Below are positions 46,597 through 58,794 of a stretch of DNA of 64,000 nt, piece after piece. The stretch spans positions 1,364,001 through 1,428,000 of the forward strand of contig BEDY01000003.1 of assembly GCA_002335605.1 (NCBI GenBank), in the 5' to 3' direction. This DNA is from Prillingera fragicola (taxonomy: Eukaryota > Basidiomycota > Tremellomycetes > Trichosporonales > Trichosporonaceae). Both the position numbers and the translations under genes were made by a program. A model generated the notes under the pieces. The model saw nothing but the letters and a program-made list of their open reading frames with translations. It ran no database searches and was not told the DNA's origin. Position 1 is the stretch's first letter. Each line of letters opens with the position of its first letter.

Positions 46597-49037
46597 CTAC
46601 GGCACATAGATCCGGCTGTAGCCATCCACCTTTGTGCGGCAGTGTGGGCACATGTGGTCCTTGGCGTTGAGACGCACGGCGAGGCTGTCCCGGCAATCGT
46701 TGCACATGAGCAGACAGCGGCACGGCCACAGAATCACGTCTCGCGGCTGCGTCATGCACACAATACACGTCTGGCGGCGGTCGTCGTCCCACTCGTCACG
46801 CTGTGTCGCGGCGGTGGCCTCGGCTTGCATGGCCAGCTCGCCGCGGCGCGCCATTACAACATCACGCAGGTTGGCGCTAGAGGGAGTGGCAGTGCCCGAA
46901 CCAGACCCAGAGAGGAGCGCCGCGTACCGCCGACGGGTAAGAGGTGAGGACGTTGTAGAGGTCATGTGCGCAACCATAATGGGCTGGAGCGCCGCATTGT
47001 CCTCGGGGCCGGGTCCTGGGCTGCCAGGAGTGCCCTCGCGCGTCACCAAGTCACGGAACAGAGATGCCTGCTCATTGTCGTCGTCGTCCGAGTTGTCACC
47101 CGTGGCTAAGACCGTGGCGACAGATAAGCCAGAGCCATCGCTCTCCCAGCCGTCATCCTCGTCGTCCTCAACCACGACCTCGCCTCGGAGGACCTGGTCG
47201 TACGTCCAATCCTCGTCGTTATTGCCCACATTGCGTCGCACAGGCGTCGACGTAGGGTACGGGAGTCGCCTGCGGACCTGGACGGCGCTCGAGAAAGCGC
47301 CGGCAGGGAACGTGGGCTGGGGAATGTCCTCGGGGCGGCGCTCGGGTGCTGCCCAAGCCTGGCGACGCCAGAAACGCCACTGACGAGGGCCGTACCACCA
47401 ACGGGCGTGGTATGCCCTCCAAGCGTAGCTGTAAACGGTACGGCCCAGCGGTGTGGACATGACAAAGAACCAGAATATGTCGGTGGCAAGGGTGGCGCAC
47501 GCCTTTCCAAACGCGTCGAGTTCGCGCATCACGGGACTGTCGCCGTTGGGATCACGCAGCTCAGATGCCTGAATGTCGTCAATACGCATACCAAAACCGG
47601 GCTCGGCATGAGAAGGCGTAAACATTTCGCCACCGTTTGCCGAAAGTTGCACCCATGGCTTGACCTCTTCGACAGGAGCGAGCTCATTGCGCAGACCTGA
47701 AAAGGTGGTCACACTGATGCACGCCGAGCTCAGCTTGAGCAGGGCCACGCCGACGTCGTCTTCAGTTGATGGTATCGCGCCCTCGTGTGGCAACAGGTTG
47801 CGCCAAATCGGCGAGGGGAGGTAGCCGAGGGTGAATAAGTGCGTGAACGCACGCACCACAAGGGTACAGATGACAATGACCGAGAGGCACAGTCCAAAGA
47901 GATGAGTGAGAAAGGTAAAGCTCGGGAAACGAGGCGGGTACGAGCCCAGCATGTAACAGAAGTGCGCCAGGCCAATTGCACCACACACTCCCGTTGGAAG
48001 AAGCTGGTTTCGGCGCAGCGTCGGCGACAGCTCGATGGCTTGGAGCCATGTGAGCTCGGTCAGCCCCACCCAGAGCTGAACTAGTTCATTGACATCTGGG
48101 CGGCCAAACTTGGCACCCTGTGGAGGATTGTGGTGCATCTCGGGTGAGGCGTAGACGTGCAGGAGGAAGGAAAAACCGAAGAGGTTGAAGTTGGCCCCGA
48201 CATCGCGCCTCCGTCTCATCGTCAGCAGTCTCCTACGCGTTGCCACTCACGCCCTGTCAAGCCCGTTTGCAAAGGCGCCAAACACAAGTCCAGTGCAAAC
48301 GCACATGAAGACGGTCCAGGAGACGTCGGACATTTCCTTGCCACCGGCCCACACGCCAAGGCGGTCTATGACCCGTGCGCAGTAGTCTGCCATGTAACCG
48401 ATAGGCGCAGGGAGTTTGTTCGCGAGAGTGTTGGCTGCGAGATGATCGGCAGCATCGACTGGCCAGAAGCCTGCCACCTGTAGAATCAAGACGGTAAACA
48501 GTAGCCAGGCGTTACCGAGTGCGAGCAGACCGGGCAGACGAAGCCAAGTGGGCATGTTCGGCGACGTGAGGAGGCGCTGCATCTGCAGCTGCAGGGCCTG
48601 GCGCATGCCGACTGGCGGGTGGGGGAAGGGAGGTGGTGGTGGGCGTGGACGCTGCACGATATGGTGAATACGATTGAGAAGGATAGCCTGGGAGCGTTAG
48701 CGGCTCTGTGTGGGGGCGGCGGCGGTGAGATGGAACCGCGACGACAGATAAGACTACTTACCATAACCACAAGCGTCATTCCATACCCGCTGCCAAGTAG
48801 TGACAGAGGCCCGACGCCGCTCTCAAGCGTGCGCATCCATCCTGGCTCGGGGTATATGCTCTTGCTTGCGTTGCGCGGGGAAATGGAGGCGGAGCTGTTC
48901 GAGCCCCTATTCAACCACTCTTCGACGGCGGCGTCGGTCTGGTTGGCTGGACTTGACGACATGCTAAACACGACGGTATGCAGTGCGTGCTTGAGACTCT
49001 TGCCCGCAGCGTCCCGTAGCCGCGCGATACGCTCCAT
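46597..49037 (-). CDS. Membrane-anchored RING ubiquitin ligase, Asi1/Asi3-like
   Basis: Exons 49037-48762, 48687-48251 and about 48208-46597 give about 774 residues. The third exon may start at 48214 instead; both keep the frame. After a hydrophilic start (MERIARLRDAAGKSLKHALH) there are several hydrophobic stretches: LGNAWLLFTVLILQVAGFWP, WTVFMCVCTGLVFGAFANGL, FGFSFLLHVYA, FLTHLFGLCLSVIVICTLVV. An acidic, Ser-rich cytosolic or nucleoplasmic region follows. The C-terminal RING has CIVCMTQPRDVILWPCRCLL, then MCNDCRDSLAV and CPHCRTKVDGYSRIYVP. This RING, with the C-R-C pattern and the terminal SRIYVP, matches the Asi1/Asi3 type that works at the inner nuclear membrane in yeast protein quality control. 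The nuclear location is inferred from that similarity. Confidence 0.82.
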
Positions 49038-49562
49038 GGAGCGTCGTGGTTCGGTGGTCTAGCGGGCGACCAGGGTTCAGCGTGGTTGGTTGAATCACGA
49101 AATGAAGTTGAGTGGAGGTTAGGTATCGACTGATGGCGTGTGCCTGGGTGGGGCCGGCCGAGGTGTGCAGCGGCCGAACTGCTAGGTAGGAGAAGGTTTC
49201 TTGTGGTAGAGAGTACAGTCTATCGAACAGCTCGATGATGGCTGCTTGGTGTCTGGAGCATGCAGAGGTGGTGAGTTGTGACGGCAAAACCAAGTTGCTT
49301 GGGCGACGGCGACGTGGTACGTAGCTCGGCGCCGTCGATATTAACCGAGACGGACGTAACTTGGGCGTGGCTTGGACAGTGGCACCGTAACTAGCCCATC
49401 ACCCCAAATCCCATGGTCACCAACGGCCAGAGACATCCTAGGATGCATATTTGACTGGGTATCTGCTCTCCTGTTTGAACTGGTGTACCTCCAGCATGCA
49501 TTAGGCCTGTCTACACGTTTCTATGTTCATCACAACTACGGGAACCCTCCGACCGCTCATGC
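49038..49562. other. Intergenic, Asi-like promoter side
   Basis: 525 nt between the Asi-like start (-) and the EFM7 stop (-). Nothing else was recognised. Confidence 0.45.
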
Positions 49563-50654
49563 CTAGGTGGCGTCAGAAGGGGTAATGCGCCAGCACCTAA
49601 ACCCATGCACAGTTCCACGCACGCGCTCGTCTCCCGGGTCCTCGGCGAACATGGGTCCTGTCCACTCCTCGACGACGCGCTCGTACGCCCAGTTTCCAGA
49701 CTCGGCAAGGCGGGGCATAAAGGCCATGTCGGCCTCGGCGAATCGTGGGCGGTGGTGCGTAAAGAACACGAGCGCGCACGGTGTAGGGACTGGGTCCGAT
49801 TCGGAAGCAGGAGGAGCGGAGGTGAGCTTGAGCGTTGCGTCAAGAGTCTTGATAAGCGCGTCGTGCTGGCTGTGGTTGAACATGAGGTCGGAGAGGATCA
49901 CGACGTCGTACCGTCCGTCCTCGCCAGCAGGGGGGCTGCACTCGAGAACGTCCTGGACATTCTTGCCCCAGGTGTGGCCCACGGCGTGGATGTGCGAGGC
50001 GACAGCCTCGTCCGCGCCGAGGTTGGCTTGGGCGTTGAAGGCAATGTTCTCCATGAGTGAGTCGTCCGCGTAGTCGGTAGCGCAGACCGTCTCGGCGCCA
50101 GCCATAGCGCATGCCAATGAGGGCAGAGCGCCTCCTGCTCCGAGCTCTAGGACGCGCTTGCCAGTGACAAGCGTGGGCGCGTGTTGCAAAAGGTAGGTGG
50201 TAGTCACGCGAGCGGTGTTCCAGCTGTGGTGGTTAGCGAGTGCGTACCTCACAGTAGGGGATTCGGTATCACGACTGTCTTCTTGTCTCGTGAAGCCGGA
50301 GCCGTTTGACCTGCCCTTTGTGCGAGGGCAGACCCCATACTCACAGGTGGTGTCCCCAGAGAGGGTGGGTGCCGACCAGCCGAATTGACAGCTCACGGCC
50401 ACCGCCCGGGAGAGTGTAGGGGAGAAAATCGGGAACGTCGTAGGTAGCATACGAGAAGGGGATGGGCTCGGGGGTAGGCGAGCGCTGTAGGTGTTAGGGG
50501 CAGGATCGTGGAGACGTTCAGGCGGTGATGAGGGAGCCAAGGCTTGTCCCACCACAACTGCGCCACTTACAGGCATGAGGTTGCCGAGACCCATGTCTCC
50601 CTCATCTTCCGATCCCGAGTCACTGCCCGAGTTGGATGCACGTCGAGAGGTCAT
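49563..50654 (-). CDS. EFM7: Protein N-terminal and lysine methyltransferase Efm7 (Nnt1 family)
   Basis: SAM-dependent enzyme; in yeast it trimethylates the N-terminal glycine and methylates Lys2 of elongation factor 1A. Exons 50654-50571, 50484-50345 and 50223-49563 give 294 residues. The N-terminus is acidic and Ser-rich (MTSRRASNSGSDSGSEDEGD). The family blocks are IRLVGTHPLWGHHLWNTARV and motif I VLELGAGGALPSLACAMAGA (about residues 97-116), then ETVCATDYADDSLMENIAFN. VGHTWGKNV and YDVVILSDLMFNHSQHDAL (the (D/N)xxY-like position is S-D-L-M-F-N-H) follow, and the end is VHGFRCWRI. The second intron is 121 nt, longer than most here. The start was chosen as the first ATG joining in frame. 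The older name Nnt1 reflects similarity to nicotinamide N-methyltransferase. Confidence 0.9.
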   Translation of the reverse strand: MTSRRASNSGSDSGSEDEGDMGLGNLMPVSGAVVVGQALAPSSPPERLHDPAPNTYSARLPPSPSPSRMLPTTFPIFSPTLSRAVAVSCQFGWSAPTLSGDTTCEYGVCPRTKGRSNGSGFTRQEDSRDTESPTVRYALANHHSWNTARVTTTYLLQHAPTLVTGKRVLELGAGGALPSLACAMAGAETVCATDYADDSLMENIAFNAQANLGADEAVASHIHAVGHTWGKNVQDVLECSPPAGEDGRYDVVILSDLMFNHSQHDALIKTLDATLKLTSAPPASESDPVPTPCALVFFTHHRPRFAEADMAFMPRLAESGNWAYERVVEEWTGPMFAEDPGDERVRGTVHGFRCWRITPSDAT

Positions 50655-52685
50655 GATGCGCTGTTGTTGGGGAGAAGAGGTTGCCGATTGCAAGTGTTCG
50701 ATGGATCAACAGCCCGTCCAACTTTTGCGCGTAAGGCACGGATTCCGGCTCTTGGGTGGCAAGTGGCAGCTCACGCCAGGATGATGGGAACCTCGGCGCA
50801 GTCAGTCGATGCGCTGCCTTCAGAGTCTGAACTTCCTCGCATTTCGAACAGTTGAATACGGTGGTCCACTGATAGTGTACTGGTTTTCACCCACTTGTGG
50901 ACTCTGCGTTGTGCATTAGGCGGAGGAAGCCACTGACTCCCCGGCGGTGGCCGAAATTAATTATCCCATTTAATTCATATTCCCTCGACCCGGCCAATGC
51001 TCGGGAAAAGGGAGCCTGTTTACCACAGGGTGGAAGGCTGGGGTCGTACGGTGGTGTCGTCGAATCTGGCAGGGGACCTCTGGAAGGTGTGTTCCGTGGT
51101 TTTGTGGAGTGTCGAGCATAACTCAACAAATCATTGCGGTGGCATTGACAAACGCAGCAGTCTCCTCCTTTAGTGTTGCAAGTGGATGTCATGGAACGTG
51201 CAGCCCCAACGTTGGCTGACAGGAAGGCTGTACTCTTAAACTGCAGGAATTACCCATGCTTGGCCTTGAAGAACCACTGGAAACTGGCATTACCGACCGT
51301 CTCTCATCCACATACTGCTGTTTGGAACTTGTCACACAGCAACACTCTAGACTGTCGAACTGTTCATAGGCTGCGGACCCCAAGGTTTTGTCTCGGGTGT
51401 CTGCAGGTCAGACGATCCAGGACACAGACAGTGGCACGAGAGGGAGAGGGAGCACCCCTCAATGACTGCGGCTGTCAACCTGCGACAAGCTTCAAACTGG
51501 ATGCAGCTGGATGCGGGGAACGGTCTCACTCCAATCACACTCCAGAGCCGGGGGCCCAGAACATAGAAACGTAGCCCACATGTCATGTCATGCGTATGTT
51601 ACATTAGAAACGCGACGCGTACGGTACGCGGGAACCGTTGCTTCATTCGGCAACCTGACGCGATCTGTTTCCAGGAAAGGCTTGCTGCGAGCTGCGAGAT
51701 GCCCACTGTGCGTAGGCACGCCCCGAGATCAACTCTTATTGCCGCACGGGTCCCTATGTTTCGACGATTGAAAACACCCGGCAAGGTACCACTTTGTACG
51801 AGGGACTAGGATCCAGACCGCAAGCCTGCCGCGAGATAGGGCATGCACAACATGAACAAGCTCTCACTCCCTGCAGCACGCACTGCACACCCAGCGACGT
51901 GGCAGCAGCGACATGGAATTTTGGGAAGTGGGCGGTGCTGCTGCGATCCGCTGCGATTAGCCTCCACAGTCACCGCCACCGCGTCAGACTGCAGGCATGT
52001 GGCGTCGGCACGCGACGCGTGTCTCGAATTGGAGCTACGACCGTCCGCTCGGACTGGCAGGATGCACACTGCTTCGGCACCTAGAGGCAGAGCAATAGGC
52101 GGAATGAGACGTCGTACGGGGCATGCCTCCATGCGCAATGAGGCGCTGCTGTCTGCGTGGAGAGAGCCGCGCCTACGTCGGTCTCATAGTCTCGCAACAG
52201 AGGCTGACAGCCATGATTGCGGCCAAGCGCCAAGCGACACGGGGGCTGATCTCAAAATGTCATGTTCAGCTGTGGCAGTGCTCTGCCAGCTGCCAGCCAT
52301 GAAGCAAAGAGTCAGTACAGGGCCAGTACGCATGCAGACTGCCAAAGCCAGGGTCTGCAGAATGGCGCTGGCTGATGCACCAGGGGATGCAGGGGGATGT
52401 CGACTGGGTACTGGGGACGGGAAGAAGGGGGGGTGGGAAGGGCCGGACGCCGGGATGGGCACAGGGGAGGAGACCCAGTCCAGCCAGGTGCGCGCAGGCA
52501 GATGTGCAGATGTGCAGGTGCCTTCGTCCAGGACGGCACTTGATCAAACTCCGGCGTACCCCTCCATACCATTCCTGCTGCTCATCGAGCAACCTCCATC
52601 TTGCTACCCCGTCCTTAACCACACAAACCCATCTGTCAGGCTCCACTCGTCTCATTTTCATACCCCCCGCACTCACTACACTATA
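50655..52685. promoter_or_regulatory. Divergent intergenic region, EFM7 / YTH reader
   Basis: 2.0 kb between opposite starts. The part next to the YTH gene (52.5-52.68 kb) is CT/CA-rich, typical of leaders in this genome. Frames inside (for example 51843 onward) continue into the YTH frame by chance. No RNA gene was recognised. Confidence 0.45.
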
Positions 52686-55536
52686 ATGGCATCGGCACCG
52701 ATCCGACAGCCGCGCGGTCCCCCATCCTCGGCGTCGGCATTTGCTGCTCCCTCTGCCGGCCCCCCCGCCGCTGACCTCGAGAGCACGCTCCGCCGCAACA
52801 AGACGGTGGCTACCGCGCGCGGTAACCCTGCACCTTCCTCCCTCGCCGATAACCCACATCGCCGCAGCTATGCCGGTGTCGGTGGCTTTGGCTCCAGCTC
52901 TGGCGTCAGCTCGATGCCGCCGCCCAGCGCCATTGGCACCCCCGTGGGTGGCGGTGCAGATGCTACATCGTCGTCTCGTTACCGGTCGGGTTCATTCTCA
53001 AACCACGGCTCTGCTGGCGTTGTAGGCGATGGTCTGAAGCGTGGGTCTAGCCTGCGAAGTGCCGCCAGCGACTTTCCATCTCGACCCACTGCCGAGGAGA
53101 CGTTGGTGGAAGCCGAAGCCGCAGACGAACAAGACGGCACTGTCTCGGAGCGTGGAACGTGGAGCAAGGGGCTCAACAGGATGAGCTCTCTGCAGTCTCG
53201 CCGATGTGAGTAACAATGGCGCTAAAGAGCCGCACGCATCGATGCTACGCGATTCGCGTCCGTAACCAGGGAGGCTCGTGCTGACATCTCGTGTTCTTTG
53301 TCCCTCCGTCGCCGCTTGTTCATCCATCGTCGGAACCGTCCTCGTCTTCCACCATCTCCCTGCACACCATCTCTGCTTTGCGCCTCCCACACTCGCATAC
53401 ACTACCGTGTCATCAAATCTCTTGCCACTCTGAATGCGCAACAACGCTGCTATTACAGTGACAACAAACGCTGGCGTCAACCCTGGGCTATTTGCACCGC
53501 CCGACGCCCCGGCCGCGCAGTCTACCGCTGGCTCGATGCCCCCGCCACCTCCACGCCCTCCTCGTCGTGTCTACCAGCCCAGCGACGACCAGCAGTCTGG
53601 TGCAACTCCCGCATCTCCACCTCCCCAGTCGCGTGCTACCCACTCTCGTGGACACTCACACAACCTCTCGTTGTCTTCCCTCAGCATGATTGTCAACAAC
53701 GCCGGCGCGTACGAGCCATCGGCCACGTCACCAGTTCCATCGACACCTGGCAGTGTCGGGCATGGACATGGCCCTCCGTCAAGCGCCGGTGTGGCCAGTG
53801 CCAGCGTGTCGCGCACGCAGTCACTCCGGGCGCACATGCAGCAGAACCAGGCCACACCTGTCGAGTACAGCAATCTTGGACGCAGTGCCAGTATGCGCGC
53901 TCCTGGAGAGCTTGCTTATCTGCGTCAGCACGGCAGCCCACCCCCTCCGCACCCGTTCAGTGCGGCCACACCCCCGCGCCCGGGCAACGGCCTTCCTGCA
54001 TTCCAGTACCCGCCGGGAGATGACTCGGACCTCATCGAGCCCTCAGACCTCAAGCGTCACCAGTCTCTCACCCAGGGCTATGGCTCCTCGAGCCGCGTCC
54101 GCGAGAGACTGGAGCGGTCGCAGGCTTTGCTGTCTCTCGACCAGCGCGAGGACCTCCGCCGTCGAATGGCTGCGTCGCCACCAGCTGGTAGCGTTCCCGG
54201 ATCTCGCCACTCTCGACAGCTCTCTGACATTGAAACGTCGCCAGCCGGCGGTCTTCACCGCACCGTCTGGACGCCTGTAACCACCGGAGAGGACGGGTGG
54301 TCTGCTGGTCACGGCACACAGCACCTCCAGGATGCGCTCGACGCGCTATCCCTTCGCGAGGGGCTCGGCGGACGCCCATCCCAGTCTGCCCACCCTGGAG
54401 AGGAGCCGGCGTGGGTCACCAACCTAGTGGGCATGCCCGGACAACCTTCGCCGCAACAGGCGCGTCAGGGCGGCGGCGGCTGGGACGACCGTGGCGGCGC
54501 GCAGTACGGTATGAACCAGTGGGGTCCTCTCCAGCCCCCCCTCGGCCTGTTCCAGCAACAGCAGCAGCAGCTGTACGCCGCGCAGGCCCAACTGAAGCTC
54601 CAGGCAGCAGCAGCAGGTCTTGGTGGGACCGTCCCCGGATTTCCTGCGATGCACGGATACCCCAGCCAAAACTACCTCGCGGCGCCGTTCACCCCGCAGT
54701 ACCCTGCCCAACAGGGAGCGCCACTTGGTGTTGGCGGTGCTGGCGCTGGCGCCAGTGGAGGCGGCCCACTGAGTGCTCAGGACCTCGATGTTATCGAGCT
54801 GGCTAGGAGCAAAGGACTCAACCCGGCGTCTTACGACTGCCGCCCACCAGTCGCTCGCTTCTTCGTCATCAAGAGCTACACCGAGGATGATGTTCAAAAG
54901 TCGCTCAAGCACGAGATCTGGTCGAGTACTGTCCTTGGTAACAAGCGTCTGGACACGGCGTTCCGCGAGAGCAACGATGCCGGCCCCATCTATCTCTTCT
55001 TCTCCGTCAACGGAAGCCGGCACTTTTGTGGCGTTGCCCAGATGCTTACTCCGTGAGCTTCGACGAATACGTTTAACCGCATTGCTAACTGGCCAGTGTC
55101 GACGAGACCAAGTCGTCAACTGTATGGGCGCAAGACAAGTGGAAGGGCATCTTCAAGGTCCGCTGGATCTTTGTGCGCGATGTGCCGACGGCGTAAGTTG
55201 ATTGTGATTGCGAGAGACAGCTCTAACAGTGCCAGTGCTTTGCGTCATATCCGCCTCACCAACACTCCGGAGCGCAAGCCCATTACCAACTCGCGTGACA
55301 CGCAGGAGCTGCCTTACGACGCCGGCTGCGAGGTGCTCCAGATTTTCCTCGAGCACCAGCACAAGTCCAAGACGAGCCTACTCCAGGACTTTGCCTATTA
55401 TGAGCGCTTGAGCGCCACTCGCACAGGTGCTAGTGGTGCCACGAGCCCTGTGCCCCCCAGCGGTCAGCACACCCCCACACCCGGTTACGGCAACCAAGGC
55501 AACCACGCCACCCCGCAGGCTGCGTCCCGCGCCTAA
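52686..55536 (+). CDS. YTH-domain RNA-binding protein (m6A reader)
   Basis: Binds N6-methyladenosine in RNA and affects mRNA decay or translation. Exons 52686-53205, 53459-55052, 55097-55192 and 55236-55536 give 836 residues. The first about 620 residues are low complexity, rich in Ser, Pro, Gly and Gln (a QQQQQ run, then [15 protein letters not shown]), like YTHDF proteins. The YTH domain spans about 640-795: [117 protein letters not shown]. The cage tryptophans expected from YTHDF are present (EIWSS near residue 660 and the W-A-Q-D-K-W pair near 715-720). The acceptor at 55235 was preferred because it gives the usual spacing before LRHIRL. Intron 1 is 253 nt, unusually long here. It is closest to YTHDF/Pho92 rather than YTHDC types by eye. 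Confidence 0.93.
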
Positions 55537-56076
55537 TATGTATGTCAAGACCGACGTCAACTGCAAAGTAGCAAGTAGCCAGAGTACAGCGCCAGAGTCA
55601 AACGAATATCAAGAGGCAGTCAATCAACCAACCCAACACGAGTGTGCGCCCTCAAGGTGCAATTTCTCTACAACGAGGCAGGAGGGCGAGGAACGTGGAT
55701 GCCGTGTACATTGCTATGCATAATGCCAACCAATCTTACCAAGCCAGCATGCGACCCAGCCATCGGAGCGCGCACTGGTAGAACAGTCCGCCCAGAAAAA
55801 ATGAACGGCTTCTTTGCTTCCAGAAGCGTAGTACACTGGGTCCAGGGTACTCCACACTAGGGCGTTGCCGTTCTTGGATTGTTCTAAGCTTGTCACCTCA
55901 TAGCAACTTGTCTCGCTTCCCTGGACCATATTCTCACCACCGCCAACAAAGTCACCATCACTCAATGTGTCAGTCACTGCACAGCCGTGCTAGTCCCTTC
56001 GGTATGCCCCCTGATCTAATAGCAATCGTCCATACTAACTACCCTAACAACTCCGAAGTTCTATAGGAGTGTGAAA
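55537..56076. other. Convergent intergenic region
   Basis: 540 nt between the 3' ends of the YTH gene (+) and UXS1 (-). Nothing was recognised besides presumed 3' UTRs. Confidence 0.45.
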
Positions 56077-57824
56077 CTAGATCTGGCCCTTCTGGATCAT
56101 GAGGTCGTAGTAGCGGACCATCTCCTCGACACCCTGCTTGACGGCCCAGCGGGGCTGCCAGCCAAGGACCTCCTTGGCACGGGTGGTGTCGGGGCGGCGA
56201 CGCTGGGGGTCGTCGGTGGGCATGTCCTTGTGGATAATGTTGACGCGCTTGGGGTTGGCAATGCCACGCTCCTTCTGGATCTCTTCGACAATGTCGCGGA
56301 CAGCCTCGGCGAACTCGAGAATGGTGAACTCGTGGCCGTTACCAATGTTGACGGGGCGGGTCTCCTCGCCGTTCATGAGGAGGATGAGACCGTCGACAAG
56401 GTCGTGGATGTACTGGAACGAACGGGTCTGCTGGCCGTCACCGTAGACGGTCATGTCCTCACCCTTGAGGGCCTGGATGATAAAGTTGGAGACAACACGG
56501 CCGTCGTAGGGGTTCATGCGGGGGCCAAAGGTGTTGAAGATACGGGCAACACGAACCTCGACGTCGTCCTGGCGCATGTAGCCGTAGGTGAGGGTCTCGG
56601 CAACACGCTTGCCCTCGTCGTAGCAGGCACGGGGGCCAATGCAGTTGACGTGACCCCAGTAGTCCTCACGCTGGGGGTGCTCCTCGGGGTCACCGTAGAC
56701 CTCCGAGGTCGAGGTGATGAGGAAACGAGCCTTGGTGCGCTTGGCGAGACCAAGCATGTTAAGGGTACCCATGAACGAAGTCTTGATGGTCTTGACAGCG
56801 TTGTACTGGTAGTGGGGGGGCGAGGCAGGGCAAGCAAGGTGGTAGATCTGGTCAACCTCAATCATGAAGGGCTCGACAACGTCGTGGCGGACCATCTCAA
56901 AGTTGGGGTGGCCGATCCAGTGCGACACGGTGGTGCGCGAACCGGTGAAGAAGTTGTCGAGGACAGTGACCTCGTGACCGAGAAGCATGAGACGGTCGAC
57001 AAGGTGCGAGCCGACGAAACCGGCACCACCGGTAACGAGGATGCGCTTGCGCTCAGCGTTGGGGAGGAGACGGACGGGGGGGAACTTGGCAAAAGTGGTG
57101 TACTGGATGCGGTTGGTCTCCTTGTCGTAGGTCGACTCGCTTCCGTAGTCCTTGGGCTGAGTGCCGAGGTTCTTGGTCGACTCGCCATCCTTGACAAAGG
57201 TGGGGGCCTATGGGGGTCGTCAGTCAAAGTCCAGAGGAATGATACGCTATTGCGCGTCGAGGACACAATGTGCCCAAGGCCATGTTGGACAGGGGAGTCA
57301 GGTCGCAGGGATCTGCTCTACGGAGGATTGCGGACGATCCAGTGTGGAATCGCAGCTTTCCTATGCAGACACATCCAGACGGACCGACAGCGCACAAGGA
57401 CACCGATGCAGCGAGTACGGTCCCTGTAGTTTGGCGCTCTTCGATGAAGCTATGGCTCTGTTGATGGAAATGTGCGACCATCCACAGCCTGCCACGTCTT
57501 CGATCGAGAAATTACGACCTGACGCGTCGTCCGGGCTTATCAAGCTCAACACTCACGAGGTAGAGGCTACGGAGAGTCTCAATGTCGACGGTCGAGTCGA
57601 AGCCGAACTTGTTGAAGCCGACCTCCTTGATAACGTTGCTCGAAGTCTGGGTATGGTCAGCTATTGAGACATGGCGAGCGCGTAGTTCAATCCAACCAGG
57701 ATCGACCGCGCTTCAGGTGTGGTGGGTGGGAGATGTGGGGCTGCAGAGCAGCAAGGGGCGCGACAAAGCAGCCTCTTTACTGCAAGGACAGGATGGCCAC
57801 AATACGCACGTTAAGATCAGCCAT
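56077..57824 (-). CDS. UXS1: UDP-glucuronic acid decarboxylase (UDP-xylose synthase)
   Basis: Converts UDP-glucuronate to UDP-xylose with bound NAD+. In tremellomycetes UDP-xylose decorates capsule and wall polysaccharides and glycans. Exons 57824-57810 (15 nt, MADLN), 57646-57557 and 57207-56077 give 411 residues with all joins at codon boundaries. The N-terminus ([20 protein letters not shown], then [20 protein letters not shown]) has no membrane segment. The short-chain dehydrogenase core has [19 protein letters not shown] (near residue 93), [35 protein letters not shown], the catalytic YDEGKR near residue 230, [20 protein letters not shown], and [14 protein letters not shown] at the end. 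The tiny first exon and the introns of 163 and 349 nt are unusual for this window. It pairs in function with the GMPPA-like gene at 63.5 kb as a nucleotide-sugar enzyme. Confidence 0.96.
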
Positions 57825-58794
57825 TTTGAAAACGAGTGTGTAATCAAAAAGAGAAAGAGAAGAACAAGGTGAAGTCGAAGGATGGAAAAAAACGGGACAG
57901 GCGCCGTCGTGGAACTGACTGAAATGAACGAGGGACGAGACTACCGTATGGTGCCGGTGCCGCACCGCGCACCAGCCAGCCCACCCAGCGTGCACCCCAG
58001 CCAGGAGTGGTGACACGAGGGGCAAGTCCGGGTGCGGCAGGTACCGTGTGAGGGCCAGGGTGCAACAAGCCAAACGAGGCACGGCAAGAGGCAACGCAGC
58101 GGCGGCGTCCCCAGGCCCTGTTTCCTGTTTCTTCATCTCCAGACCAACGGCCCGACTAGCCCGATAGACTTCCGCCCCAGCCCGTTCAATTCGAACGCGT
58201 TTGTCCCCAGTAGCCCAAGCGAGCCCCGCCAGCAGCCACAGGACATCAATGCTACTCGGCGCCTAAACTCTCCGCTCTAGCTCTCCACTTGCCTCCGCTG
58301 CGGACGGGGTTGGGGAAGACAAAGCTGAGGCGGGTCGCGAGGAACACACGCGCTGCACGACACCAGCACGTCAGAAACGACCCTGAAGTTCCCCCGTCCT
58401 GTTTGCCCATAGATCAATAGGATCAATTTTGTCGCAACCTAAATGGGCCAGAGGTGTCCATTGTTATCGCTGTTGAGCAATCACCGTCGAGCTGTCGCCC
58501 AGCCTCCGACCTGTGCCTGCACGAGCCTGACAGAGGCAGAGACTGCACGGCAGCTGCACCGACGCGTACGCCGCTCGGCCTATGCTCATGCATGCTGTCT
58601 GAGAGCACAGAAGTTGGATCGGCGGGCATGACGCAGCGATGCGATTTGCTGCCGCGTAGGGATCGACAGGTGATCGGCCAAAGCCTCCTAAACTGAGTGC
58701 TTCAGTCAATACAGCGAACGAGCACGGTTTCCAGTAGCAAACAGCATATTATATCCATTCAAATCATATCTCATCTCTCAGTCCGGTCACTCTT
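57825..58794. promoter_or_regulatory. UXS1 promoter region
   Basis: 970 nt between the UXS1 start (-) and the BOI-like stop (-). The part near UXS1 is AG/CT-rich on the minus strand. No gene, tRNA or repeat was recognised. Confidence 0.45.

Noticed and set aside
51843..52685. Upstream extension of the YTH frame
   Set aside because: Sequence is random in composition and CT-rich near 52.6 kb; ATG 52686 begins the low-complexity protein typical of the family.
56071..57429. 452-codon open frame on the + strand opposite UXS1
   Set aside because: Leu/Val/Asp/Gly-rich translation typical of the antisense of a GC3-rich gene; UXS1 on the other strand is certain.
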